A stretch of 46,858 nt of DNA. Source: Pseudomonadota bacterium (GTDB taxonomy: Bacteria > Pseudomonadota > Gammaproteobacteria > Steroidobacterales > Steroidobacteraceae). The stretch is taken from positions 1-46,858 of the forward strand of contig JAEWAF010000068.1 in NCBI GenBank assembly GCA_023391815.1, given 5' to 3'. The notes below the pieces were generated by a model. The model did not search any database and was not told the origin of the DNA. It saw only the letters and a list, made by a program, of their open reading frames with translations. Shown piece by piece: positions 1 through 8,636 of this stretch. Made by a program: the position numbers and the translations under genes. The number at the start of each line of letters is the position of its first letter. The first letter of the stretch is position 1.

Positions 1-1898
1 ATCTCATAGTCGATGCGGTCGCTCACGATGTTGCCGATGAACAGGCCGTCGATTTTCAGATAGTCGACGGTGAGGGCCTTGAGATAAGCGAACGAAGACC
101 CGCCGCTGCCGAAGTCATCGAGCCCGAACGCGCAGCCCAGCTCTCGCAAGCCCGCGATCAATTGATTCGCGCGCGTCAGATTGCCGATCGCCGCCGTCTC
201 CGTGATCTCGAAGCCGATGCGCTCCGGCGGCACGCCCATCTCGAGGATGGACTGGCGAATGAATTCCTGCAGCTGCGGATCGCCGACCGAGTCGCCCGAG
301 AGGTTGATGAAGATCCTGGACACTCGCTCGATCTGCGAGCGGTGCGTCGAGATCCATTGCAGAGCCGTCGTGATCACCCAGCGATCGAGGCGCTGCGACA
401 GGTTGTATCGCTCGACCGCCGGGAGGAACGCGCCCGGGGGCACGACGCGGCCCGACTCGTCGCGCATGCGAACCAACAGCTCGTAGTTGCGTTTCGCTTG
501 CCGATCTCCCTGCAGCGGCACGATCGGTTGCGCTTCGAGAAAAAACCGATGGTCGTTGAGCGCTCGTTTGACCCGCGCGACCCACTGCATCTCGCCGTGA
601 CGTTGCGCGACCAGCGAGTCGTCTTCCTGATAGACGTGAATCCGGTTGCGACCCTGATCCTTGGCCGCATAGCACGCCGCGTCCGCGGCTTGCAGAACTT
701 GAGTGATGCGGCGGAAGGTGGGCGTCATCGGCACGAGTCCAATACTCGCGCCTACCGTGAACGTGCTATTCCCCCACACGAACGCGTGATGCTCGACCGC
801 CTTGAGCAGGCCGTTCGCGACCATGATCGCGTCGTCGATGCTGCAGTCGTGGAGCAGCAGGCCGAACTCATCGCCGCCGAGTCGGGCAAGCGTGTCGTTG
901 CTTCGAACCCGGCCTTGCAGAACGTGCGCGAGTTGCCTGAGCAGCTCGTCGCCGGCGATGTGGCCGCAGGTGTCGTTGATGATCTTGAACTGATCCAGAT
1001 CCAGATAGCAGACCGCGTGGCTCGAGCCCGACTGCACCGAGTCCAGCGCCCGTTGCAGGCGCAGCTCGAACTCGCGTCGGTTGATCAGACCCGAGAGCGC
1101 GTCATGGCTCGCTTCGTACGATAACTGCCGGGACAATTCATGCGCTTCAGTGATATCGGTGAGCGTGCCTTCGTAGTAGATGACCTGGCCCTGGTCGTCG
1201 CGCACCGCGCGCGAGTTTTCGAGCACGACGAGCTTGCGACCGTCCTTGCGCTTGAGCACCAGCTCGGCGTTTCGAATCTCGCCCGCGACCGCCATGCTCC
1301 GCAGCCAGTTGTCGCGCTCCTCGGGATACATATAAAGGTCGCGCTCGATACGCAGCGCCAGCAGCTCGTCCTCGTCGGCATAACCGAGCAGGCGCACGAG
1401 CGCCGGGTTGGCCGCCATGAACTTGCCGTCGGGCGTGGTCTGGAACACGCCGGCGACCACGTTTTCATACAGCTCGCGATACCGGGTCTCGGACGCCTTC
1501 AATGCCAGCAAGGTATGGGTGCGCTCGGTGGCATAGCGCAGCGCCTTGTTCAGCAGCGTGCTGACCACCTGTTGTTTGATCAGGTAATCGAGCGCCCCGC
1601 GCTCGACCGCCTCGACGCCCAACTCCTCGTCGATCTGGCCGACCAGGACGATGATGGGCCGCTCGGCGGCCTTGGGTTGCAGGCGCAGGAACGTGGTCAG
1701 GCCCAGGCTGTCGGGCAGGTGCAGATCGAGCAGGATCACGTCGAAGGGCGGCTGACCGGGCCGCAGCCGGACCAGGCCGTCGGCCAGGGTCCGCACCACT
1801 TCCAGCTCGAACGGCTGATCGCGGATCAGAGCCAGTTCCTCGCGGAACAGTTGCTCGTCCTCGGCGTTCGCATCGATGAGCAGGACGGTTGCGGGCAT
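1..1898 (-). CDS. Receiver-PAS-GGDEF-EAL cyclic-di-GMP protein (3' end outside window)
   Basis: Probable bifunctional cyclic-di-GMP enzyme under phosphorelay control, acting in the cytoplasm. Reading from ATG at 1898, residues 1-125 form a CheY-like receiver (phospho-acceptor Asp58 in LLDLHLPDS). A PAS/PAC sensor follows (about 145-260), then a GGDEF domain with an intact GGDEF motif at 341-345, then an EAL domain. The EAL signature reads ELL at 473-475 (NYELLVRM), a variant of EAL, and the loop motif DDFGSG at 594-599 is intact. Cyclase and phosphodiesterase activity are therefore both plausible, but which one dominates cannot be read from sequence. The frame is open to base 1, so the last part of the EAL domain is missing. 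The gene diverges from the FixL/FixJ-like pair with 187 bases between, so a shared signal is possible but unproven. Confidence 0.9.
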   Translation of the reverse strand, partial: MPATVLLIDANAEDEQLFREELALIRDQPFELEVVRTLADGLVRLRPGQPPFDVILLDLHLPDSLGLTTFLRLQPKAAERPIIVLVGQIDEELGVEAVERGALDYLIKQQVVSTLLNKALRYATERTHTLLALKASETRYRELYENVVAGVFQTTPDGKFMAANPALVRLLGYADEDELLALRIERDLYMYPEERDNWLRSMAVAGEIRNAELVLKRKDGRKLVVLENSRAVRDDQGQVIYYEGTLTDITEAHELSRQLSYEASHDALSGLINRREFELRLQRALDSVQSGSSHAVCYLDLDQFKIINDTCGHIAGDELLRQLAHVLQGRVRSNDTLARLGGDEFGLLLHDCSIDDAIMVANGLLKAVEHHAFVWGNSTFTVGASIGLVPMTPTFRRITQVLQAADAACYAAKDQGRNRIHVYQEDDSLVAQRHGEMQWVARVKRALNDHRFFLEAQPIVPLQGDRQAKRNYELLVRMRDESGRVVPPGAFLPAVERYNLSQRLDRWVITTALQWISTHRSQIERVSRIFINLSGDSVGDPQLQEFIRQSILEMGVPPERIGFEITETAAIGNLTRANQLIAGLRELGCAFGLDDFGSGGSSFAYLKALTVDYLKIDGLFIGNIVSDRIDYE

Positions 1899-2085
1899 GT
1901 GGGCGGGAAGTATATCGCGGGAGCCACTACTTCCAGGCTGCTGCCATGCGTGGTTAGATCTGGAGCGATAAACGGCAGCCGGATGCATCGACTTCCCTGA
2001 CCTCGAGAGCCCCTGATGATCGGGAGACCATGTTGATCGGAGCTGCTTCGCCAGGAAATACCCCCGGCGTGGGTCGTAAGAAAAT

Positions 2086-3639
2086 ATGACGCTACTGCGA
2101 GTCGCCGAACCCCAAGAAGAGCGCGCACACAGGCTGGAGCGTGAATTCCAGGCAGTGCTGGACGCGGCGGTCGACGCGGTGGTGCTGTTCGATCACGAGG
2201 GGCGCATCGAGCTGCTGAACCATGCCGGCGAGCGCATGTTCGGTTACAACGAGCAGGAGGTCATCGGGCTGAAGGTCAACATCCTGTTGCCCGAGCCGTA
2301 CCGCTCCCAGCACGACGACTACCTCCGCCATTACATCGAAGCCGGCGAGCCTCGCATCATCGGCATCGGTCGCGAGCTGCTGGCCAAGCGCCGGGACGGC
2401 AGCGAGTTCTCCGCCGAGCTCGCGGTCGGTCGGGTTCAGGGAACGGATCCGCCGCGCTTCGTCGGCTTCATTCGCGACATCACCGTGCGCAGGAACGCCG
2501 AGGAAGCGCTTCGTCGTAGCGAGGCGCAGCTGACCATCGCGCAGGAGATCGCGAACCTTGGCAACTACGTCGTGCACGCCGACGGCAAGTTCGAGGACTA
2601 CTGGTCGCCGCATTTGTATCGCGTGCTGGGGCGGCGTTACGGCGAGCCGTACATCGGGGTCTATGAGTACCTGGAGCCGATGGTCCATCCCGCCGATCGC
2701 GCGCGTTGGCAAGCGGCGCGCGACGAGCTCGAGACCAGCGCGCGCTCCATGGACATCGAGTATCGCGTGATCCATCCGGACGGCTCGCTGCGTTACGTGC
2801 ACCACATTGCACAGACAACGCGACGGCCGGATGGAAGAGTGTTGAGACAAGTGGGGACGTTGCACGATATTACCGATCGGCGCCGCGCCGAGGACGAAGC
2901 GCGACAGATGCAGGACCGAATTGCCCACTTCGGGCGTATCTCTACCATGGGTGAGATGGCGGCCGGCATCGCGCATGAAGTGAATCAACCGTTGACTGCA
3001 ATCGCGACGTACGCGCAGGCCTGTCAGCGACTGATCGCCGCCAACGACTTTTCGCAGGAAGAAGTGGAGGCGGCGCTCAATCACATCGGCGCGCAGGCGT
3101 TGCGTGCCGGCGAAGTCATTCGCAGACTGCGCACCTTCGTCAAAAATCGGGAAGTGCGACGGGAATTGATCGAGGCCAATCGCTTGCTGGAAGATGTGGT
3201 GACACTCGCGCAGACCGATGCACGCCATAACGGCGTGCGCCTGGTGCTCGAGCCGTCGCCGTTGACGCCGCAAGTGCAGGCGGACGCGGTGCAGATTCAA
3301 CAGGTGGTCCTGAACCTGGTTCGTAACAGCATCGACGCGATGCTGACGGTGCCCGAAGTGCGCCGGGAGATTCTGTTGCGGACCTCGGTGGACAGCGAAG
3401 GCGACGTCGAATTCATGGTGGCCGATCGCGGCACCGGCGTCGATCCGGCGGCCATGGCCGAGCTGTTCAATCCGTTCTTCACCACCAAGCCCGGCGGCAC
3501 CGGACTGGGCCTGTCGATCAGCCGGTCCATCGTGCGCGCCCACGGCGGCAAGCTGTGGTGCAGCGCCAACCCCGGCGGCGGAGCCCGATTCTTTTTCACA
3601 CTGCCGGCCGTGCCGGCGTCAGCAGGGAGTCAGCAATGA
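2086..3639 (+). CDS. fixL: FixL-like PAS-PAS sensor histidine kinase with possible haem-binding PAS
   Basis: Cytoplasmic sensor kinase of 517 residues with no membrane segment. PAS 1 (about 18-135) closely follows the FixL oxygen-sensing PAS: PEPYRSQHDDY puts a histidine (H76) where FixL has its haem ligand, and IIGIGR (R96) matches the FixL distal arginine. The FixL Arg206 position is His here. PAS 2 (about 145-265) is a PAS_3-type fold. The HisKA H-box GIAHEVNQPL gives phospho-accepting H297, followed by an ATPase domain with NPFFTTKPGGTGLGLS. The stop overlaps the start of the FixJ-like gene (ATGA), so the two are translationally coupled. The upstream Shine-Dalgarno is weak. Haem binding is inferred from the motif; the FixL name means type, not proven function. 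Confidence 0.87.
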   Translation: MTLLRVAEPQEERAHRLEREFQAVLDAAVDAVVLFDHEGRIELLNHAGERMFGYNEQEVIGLKVNILLPEPYRSQHDDYLRHYIEAGEPRIIGIGRELLAKRRDGSEFSAELAVGRVQGTDPPRFVGFIRDITVRRNAEEALRRSEAQLTIAQEIANLGNYVVHADGKFEDYWSPHLYRVLGRRYGEPYIGVYEYLEPMVHPADRARWQAARDELETSARSMDIEYRVIHPDGSLRYVHHIAQTTRRPDGRVLRQVGTLHDITDRRRAEDEARQMQDRIAHFGRISTMGEMAAGIAHEVNQPLTAIATYAQACQRLIAANDFSQEEVEAALNHIGAQALRAGEVIRRLRTFVKNREVRRELIEANRLLEDVVTLAQTDARHNGVRLVLEPSPLTPQVQADAVQIQQVVLNLVRNSIDAMLTVPEVRREILLRTSVDSEGDVEFMVADRGTGVDPAAMAELFNPFFTTKPGGTGLGLSISRSIVRAHGGKLWCSANPGGGARFFFTLPAVPASAGSQQ

Positions 3640-4265
3640 TGAGAGCGAGCGTGACCAACCAGCGGCCTACGATCTTCGTCGTCGACGACGATTCGGCGGT
3701 GCGCGACGCGCTGAAGCTGCTGCTTCGGTCGGTCGGGCAATCGGTCGAGACGTACGGCGCGGGCTCGGAATTCCTCGAGGCGTATAGCGAGGACCGCCCG
3801 GGTTGTCTGGTGCTCGACATCCGCATGCCGGGAATGTCGGGACTCGAGCTGCAACAGAAGCTGAACGAAAAACATTCTATATTGCCGATCATTTTCATCA
3901 CCGGACACGGCGATGTACCGATGGCGGTCGAAGCCATGCAGGCCGGCGCGGTCGACTTCATCCAGAAGCCGTTTCGCGATCAGGATCTGATCGATCGTAT
4001 CAATCAGGCACTGGAGAAGGACACCAGCAACCGCGCCGCGCTCGGCGAGCGCAACGACATCCGTCGCCGATTAGAAACACTGACGCCGCGTGAGCGCGAA
4101 GTGCTCGATCTGGTGGTGCACGGAAAAGCGAACAAGGTGATCGCCGGCGATCTGAAGCTCAGCCAACGCACCGTGGAAATCCACCGCGCGCGCGTGATGG
4201 AGAAGATGCAGGCATCCTCGCTCGCGCATCTGGTGCGCATGGTGCTGGAAGTCGGTCAGGTGTGA
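3636..4265 (+). CDS. fixJ: FixJ/NarL-type response regulator
   Basis: DNA-binding response regulator of 209 residues and the likely partner of the upstream FixL-like kinase. The receiver (about 10-125) has the acidic pair VVDDD, phospho-acceptor Asp in LVLDIRMPGMSG, conserved Thr in ITGHGD and Lys-Pro in QKPF. A LuxR-type helix-turn-helix follows (LTPREREVLDLV, then SQRTVEIHRARV). The start at 3636 is preferred because AGGGAG lies about eight bases upstream and the ATG overlaps the kinase stop. An ATG one codon later is also possible. The frame extends further 5', but that part lies inside the kinase and has no family similarity. Targets are unknown: in classical systems FixJ activates fixK and nif genes, and none are visible here. 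Confidence 0.88.
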   Translation: MMRASVTNQRPTIFVVDDDSAVRDALKLLLRSVGQSVETYGAGSEFLEAYSEDRPGCLVLDIRMPGMSGLELQQKLNEKHSILPIIFITGHGDVPMAVEAMQAGAVDFIQKPFRDQDLIDRINQALEKDTSNRAALGERNDIRRRLETLTPREREVLDLVVHGKANKVIAGDLKLSQRTVEIHRARVMEKMQASSLAHLVRMVLEVGQV

Positions 4266-4574
4266 AGGCGCGCATCCTTGCGTGTGCTCGATATGATTTT
4301 GCTGAGCTGACAGACGCTTGCGGCCAATCGGCGAAACGCTGCGTCGACCCTAGAAAAAACCCTTAAAAACGCGGTGAGAGCAGCGCTCGAGCGCGCTGCT
4401 TCCTTAAGTACAAGTGCGACTTTTTCACGGTCGGCGCTCGGCCAAGATAACGAGCATGCGACCACGGTTCACAGGTGAGTCCACCGCCCCCAATCCTCCC
4501 CGCGGCTCGGGCTTCCCTAACACAGTGGCCGTGGCCGCCTTCTTTTCAGCGCAGCTCAGATCATCATTTTTGTC
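4266..4574. other. Intergenic region between fixJ-like gene and orphan receiver
   Basis: No convincing gene; the open frames here have no family-like content. An inverted repeat GCAGCGC / GCGCTGC with a six-base loop lies at 4380-4399, preceded by A-rich sequence but not followed by a T-run. It could be a weak terminator or a regulatory element. The promoter of the downstream receiver should be here, but no clear -35/-10 pair was found. Confidence 0.4.
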
Positions 4575-4961
4575 GTGTCCTACTCCCGCCCCATCGTTGC
4601 AGTAATCGAAGCCGACGCAACGGACCGCCGAATGCTTTGTTCTTTGTTGAGTAAACTGAACGCCGACGTTCAGGATTATGACAGCGCTGAAAGCTATCTC
4701 GCGTCGCCCCTGGGAATTCGCGGCGGTTGTTTGATCACCGACATGACGTTGCCGGGCATGTCCGGTCTGGACCTGCTGAAACGTCTGCGCGCGAATCACA
4801 CATCCACGCCCGTGATTTTGTTGGGAGAAGATGCGGATGTGCGCGCGGCGGTAGCGGCCATGCGCGAGGGGGCGGTCGACTTCATCGAGAAGACGCACGT
4901 GGATTTATCCATCGTGCGTCGCGTCGCGTATCTGCTGGATCATTCGCAGCACGCGCACTGA
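4575..4961 (+). CDS. Stand-alone receiver domain protein with atypical signature residues
   Basis: A 128-residue single-domain response regulator most like the FixJ receiver, with no output domain. Phospho-acceptor Asp56 (TDMTLPGMSG), an acidic E12/D14 site and Lys106 are present. The conserved Thr/Ser of the switch is Gly84 (VILLGEDAD), and the proline after the lysine is Thr107 (EKTH, not KPF). Phosphorylation may still occur, but the usual Thr-coupled switch should be altered. The start is a GTG at 4575; no in-frame ATG precedes the domain. It lies downstream of the FixL/FixJ-like pair in the same direction after 309 bases. It could act as a phosphate sink or inhibitor of that kinase, which is inference from position and family. 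Confidence 0.78.
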   Translation: MSYSRPIVAVIEADATDRRMLCSLLSKLNADVQDYDSAESYLASPLGIRGGCLITDMTLPGMSGLDLLKRLRANHTSTPVILLGEDADVRAAVAAMREGAVDFIEKTHVDLSIVRRVAYLLDHSQHAH

Positions 4962-4974
4962 TTCGCCCGTTCGG

Positions 4975-5904
4975 TTAAGAGTGGAGCTCCGCGCGCGGAT
5001 CGAATGGCAACTCGCGTTGCATCCGTTCATACAGCTCACGTGCCTGCGGCGTATCGGCCGGAGGCAATACGACTTTCAACACGACGTACTGATCGCCCGG
5101 TGTCGTGCCGGGCAGGCCGCGACCTTTGAGTCGCATGCGTTGTCCCGCTTTCGCATTCGCCGGGATGCGCAAGTCGACCGGCCCGGCGAGCGTCGGTGTG
5201 GGCACAGTCGCGCCGAGCGCCGCTTCCCACGGCGCGATCGGCAACGTCAAAGTCACATCGCGACCTTCCACTTGATACAACTTGTGCTTGCGGAAGCGCA
5301 CTTCGAGATACAAATCGCCCGCGGGCCCGCCGCCGTGTCCGGGACTGCCTTGACCGGCGAGACGGATGCGCTGACCTTCAACGATGCCCTGAGGAATCGT
5401 GATCTTCAGTGTGCGCGCGGCGCCTTGACCGCTCTTCAGCTCGATGGTCTGCGAGCCGCCGCGGAACGAATCTTCCAGATCGATCTCGATCGAGGCGACT
5501 TGATCGTCGCCTGCCATCGCGAAGCCTCGGCCGCCAGCGCCGCGCGCGCGACCGCCCCGGGGCGCGCCGCCGCCGAACAGTGACGAGAAGAAATCGCTGA
5601 AGCCGCCTTCCTGATCGCCGAACGCGGTCGAGAACTCGAAGTTCTGACCCCAGTCCGGCGGCGGCCGGAATTCCTGGCCCTGACGCCAGTTGCTGCCCAG
5701 CTGATCGTAAGCGGCGCGCTTCTGCGGGTCCTTCAGGACCTCGTAGGCTTCCTGCACTTCCTTGAAGCGGGCCTCGGCATCCTTTTCCTTGCTCACGTCC
5801 GGATGATATTTGCGCGCGAGCCGGCGATAGACGCGCTTGAGCTCGTCCTGGCCGACGTCGCGGGCGACGCCCATGATCTTGTAGTAGTCCTTGTATTCAG
5901 GCAC
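4975..5904 (-). CDS. cbpA: CbpA-type DnaJ-family co-chaperone
   Basis: A 309-residue Hsp40 co-chaperone that should stimulate DnaK ATPase. The J-domain is at the N-terminus (YKDYYKIMGVARDV..., with the HPD tripeptide in KYHPDVS). A Gly/Phe-rich linker follows (about 85-140), then two C-terminal substrate-binding beta domains. The cysteine-rich zinc finger of DnaJ is absent, which identifies the CbpA/DjlA-like class and fits the length. The GTG at 5904 is preferred because it gives the family-typical N-terminus PEYKDYYK and a TGAGGTG Shine-Dalgarno ten bases upstream; a GTG at 5922 is the alternative. No CbpM-type partner gene adjoins it. It is convergent with the orphan receiver, with 13 bases between the genes. 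Confidence 0.9.
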   Translation of the reverse strand: MPEYKDYYKIMGVARDVGQDELKRVYRRLARKYHPDVSKEKDAEARFKEVQEAYEVLKDPQKRAAYDQLGSNWRQGQEFRPPPDWGQNFEFSTAFGDQEGGFSDFFSSLFGGGAPRGGRARGAGGRGFAMAGDDQVASIEIDLEDSFRGGSQTIELKSGQGAARTLKITIPQGIVEGQRIRLAGQGSPGHGGGPAGDLYLEVRFRKHKLYQVEGRDVTLTLPIAPWEAALGATVPTPTLAGPVDLRIPANAKAGQRMRLKGRGLPGTTPGDQYVVLKVVLPPADTPQARELYERMQRELPFDPRAELHS

Positions 5905-6049
5905 GGCGAAACTACACCTCACGCCCGATCAGCGTCGGGCCGTTGCAAGCGACCGATACTAATGCCGCCCATCGAATGGGGCACGGATTGTCCGTGTATG
6001 GCGACGTAAATGGCGCTTGCTACCGCGCTTTCAAGCGCGGCCGGGCCGT

Positions 6050-8125
6050 TCAATGGCTGGGAAACGGGCGACCGGGCCTGGCCAGCCGGGGGCGGGTCTG
6101 GCGATTCTTCAACCCGAGCGCGCCGAGGAGCAGCGCGAGCAGACCGGGACCGGCGGCACCGCCACCGCCGCCACCACCGCCGCCTCCGGCCGAGTCGGCC
6201 GACTGCGTGGCGGACATCACCGAGCCGGTGACGCTGATGCTGCTCGTCGCGGTGTCATTCGTGGTGACCGGATCGATTTGCCCGCTGGAAATCTGCGCTT
6301 GCAGAACCGTACTGCCGGTGTTGTTCGCCTTCAGCGTCACGGTTCCAGTCACGCGCTCGCCGGAAGCCAGCGACGTCAACGAGCAGATGATGCTGCCGCC
6401 GCCGATCACGCAGTTCGCACCATTGAACGACGCGCTCGAAGCGGTGACGCCGATCGGCAGAGCGAGAGTCAGTGTCACTGGCCGGGCGTCGGTGTCGGAC
6501 AAGTTCGTCGCCATCAGCGTGGCATTGAAGGGCGCGCCTGCCGCGATGGAGGCTGGCGCCTGCAAGCTCACCGAGAGGTCCACTTCCGGCTGCGTGTCGA
6601 TCGAGCCCGCGCCGTGATTGTTGTCCAGATTGCTGTCGTTGGCCGCGCTTACATCCGCCGAAATGGCATGTAGCGCGGCGACCGAGCTGCGCAGGGAAAC
6701 GTTGACCACCGCCGAATTGCCGCCGGCGATCTGACCCAGCTCGCACAGGATGAGCCCGGCGCCGCTGGTGCATGAGCCGCCTGTCACCACGGCTTCTTCG
6801 ATTGTGATATCCGACGGCAGCAGGATCTCGGCGCGTGCGTTCGCCGTCGTCACGCCGCCGACGTTGCGAACCGTGAGATTCCATTGAAACGAATTATCGA
6901 GCGGCCGCTGTACGGCGCCGAGATTCGCGTCCACTTCGATATCGGCGCTTGCCAGCGCCGTGACGCAGCTCGCGCTCGCCGCCCGCGCTTGCATGATGTT
7001 CAAGCTGCACGCCGAGAATTTATCGCTGCCGTTGATGGCCGGCGACATGAGATACGAGCCGGTCGGCGTTCCCGCGCACGCCTGCGCCGAATCGCCATCG
7101 TGAGGCGCCCCGAAGCTGTGGCCGATTTCGTGCGCGGCGATCAACGATTCCACCCAGCGTGTGTTGCTGGATTCGGTGAGTCCGGCGCCGTACTGCCGAT
7201 CGCAAACGGAGTTGACGTACGCGATGCCGACCGTCGTGCCATCCAGATTGCGGCCCGTGAACAGGTGCGTCAGACCGCGCGAATACAGATTCGGCGAACG
7301 CTTGCGCAAATCCCCCAGCTCACTGAGCAGCGATGAGGGCGAAGTGGTCGCGGACAACGAGTCCCCGATATCGATGCTGGGCACGCTGATCTCGATGCCC
7401 AGTTGCGAGCTGAAAATGCCGTCGACGTTGTTGAGTCGGCGCAGGATTTCATCGCGCGCCTGCGCCTCGGTGCCGAAGCGGTTCATGAACAGAGTGTCGC
7501 CCAGCGCGGCAATCTCGATCCGCTTGGTCGCGCCGATCGCTTGCATGATTGCGGGGGAGCCCTTCAGCTCGGCGAGCATCGAATTGTAGGCGTCGGAACC
7601 TTTGCTGCTGGCGGCGGTGCTGGTATCGGATCCGCACGAAGCGGCGCCGGGCGCCATCACAACGTCTTTGAGACGGAAGATCGCGGTGCCGTCCGGATCG
7701 GCCGGCGTATTCGCGGGCAGCGAGTCCTGCAGCTCCTCCATCGGCTCGATGACATAGAGCTCCGAGCCGTCCCAAAGCATGCCTTCGATTCTTCCATCCG
7801 AGACCGAGACGCGAGCCCATGAGCCCGAGGCGTCGTTGACGCGACCACGGTAGAGCGCGAGGTCGTTGGAGCTGGCCTTGCGTTGAATCAGTGAGGCGAG
7901 CTTGTCGTTCGGCTCGAGCGTCACGACGAAGCGGCGGCCATACGCGTCGAATTGCAACTCGCGCGTCGAGGAAGACTTCTGTTGACCGGTGGCTGCTGCC
8001 GGCGCGGCAAGCTGCAGAGGCTCGTAATAAAGGATCTGGGAATCAGCACGCTCCAGGCCGAATGCGGAACCCGTCACAGCGCTGCAAACGATTGCCGCGA
8101 GCCAACGAAGGCGTCCGCCAGACAT
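6050..8125 (-). CDS. Secreted reprolysin-like metalloprotease with GlyGly-CTERM-like tail
   Basis: Probable secreted or surface zinc endopeptidase of about 691 residues. After a Sec signal peptide (RLRWLAAIVCSAVTGSAFG) and a pro-region, the metzincin zinc motif HEIGHSFGAPHDG appears with a downstream Met-turn (SYLMSP), as in the M12B/reprolysin-like families. Two or three DUF11/CARDB-type beta-sandwich repeats follow. The C-terminus has ten consecutive glycines, a hydrophobic stretch GPGLLALLLGALGL and a basic tail. This is the layout of GlyGly-CTERM signals processed by rhombosortase during type II secretion. No rhombosortase gene lies in the window. The tail is longer than usual. Start: ATG 8125 sits directly before the signal peptide; an in-frame ATG at 8155 is possible, and neither has a strong Shine-Dalgarno. 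Confidence 0.85.
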   Translation of the reverse strand: MSGGRLRWLAAIVCSAVTGSAFGLERADSQILYYEPLQLAAPAAATGQQKSSSTRELQFDAYGRRFVVTLEPNDKLASLIQRKASSNDLALYRGRVNDASGSWARVSVSDGRIEGMLWDGSELYVIEPMEELQDSLPANTPADPDGTAIFRLKDVVMAPGAASCGSDTSTAASSKGSDAYNSMLAELKGSPAIMQAIGATKRIEIAALGDTLFMNRFGTEAQARDEILRRLNNVDGIFSSQLGIEISVPSIDIGDSLSATTSPSSLLSELGDLRKRSPNLYSRGLTHLFTGRNLDGTTVGIAYVNSVCDRQYGAGLTESSNTRWVESLIAAHEIGHSFGAPHDGDSAQACAGTPTGSYLMSPAINGSDKFSACSLNIMQARAASASCVTALASADIEVDANLGAVQRPLDNSFQWNLTVRNVGGVTTANARAEILLPSDITIEEAVVTGGSCTSGAGLILCELGQIAGGNSAVVNVSLRSSVAALHAISADVSAANDSNLDNNHGAGSIDTQPEVDLSVSLQAPASIAAGAPFNATLMATNLSDTDARPVTLTLALPIGVTASSASFNGANCVIGGGSIICSLTSLASGERVTGTVTLKANNTGSTVLQAQISSGQIDPVTTNDTATSSISVTGSVMSATQSADSAGGGGGGGGGGAAGPGLLALLLGALGLKNRQTRPRLARPGRPFPSH

Positions 8126-8636
8126 CGTGGCGCCGTTATGCGTCCCGCCTCCCATCGCTGAGTGAACCCGCTGCTGTAGTTATGACGGCGCACCTTTTCG
8201 CACATGGTCCGGGGGCCGACAACGGCACCAACGGGCCATTTGCGCGAGGACGCGATCTGGATCACGCGCGAGTCTTCAATACTGCGATGAAGGTTCGATT
8301 TCAGCGAAGTGACCGAATCGCCCTATAAAGATCGGGGGGCCGTGTCCGACGCCGCTGGTTTTTCAGGCCGGCAAGCGAGGCGGTGTCGCCAACGCGGTGG
8401 CTGCACCAAACACGCGCGCAGCGCCGAAAAGCCGCGCTAAACTGGTGCGCGCGCAATCGGTTTTTTACCGTCACGCTGCTGGTAAGCTGAAGCCTAGCGG
8501 TCACGCTCGGTCGTTCGTCGCGGCATGGAACGTGCATTGCAAAGCTTCGCCGCGGTGTGCAAGGTTGTCTGGCCACGCCACGCGACCCGGCGGAAATGAC
8601 AAGCCCATAGCGCAAGCGAGACAGGAGCCACGGGGA
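8126..8636. other. Divergent regulatory region between metalloprotease and P-II genes
   Basis: About 510 bases with no credible gene. The right half holds a sigma-54-like promoter and, 80-125 bases upstream of it, two NtrC-like half-sites (TGCACCA at 8402-8408 and TGGTGC at 8443-8448). The left half should carry the metalloprotease promoter, but no clear consensus was seen. Confidence 0.5.
8526..8540 (+). promoter_or_regulatory. Candidate sigma-54 promoter for the P-II gene
   Basis: TGGAACGTGCATTGC fits the sigma-54 -24/-12 pattern TGGCACG-N4-TTGC with one mismatch in the left element. The invariant GG (8527-8528) and GC (8539-8540) are in correct phase. It lies 97 bases before the P-II ATG on the same strand. 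Nitrogen-regulated glnK promoters commonly use sigma-54 with NtrC, which matches this context. Confidence 0.6.
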
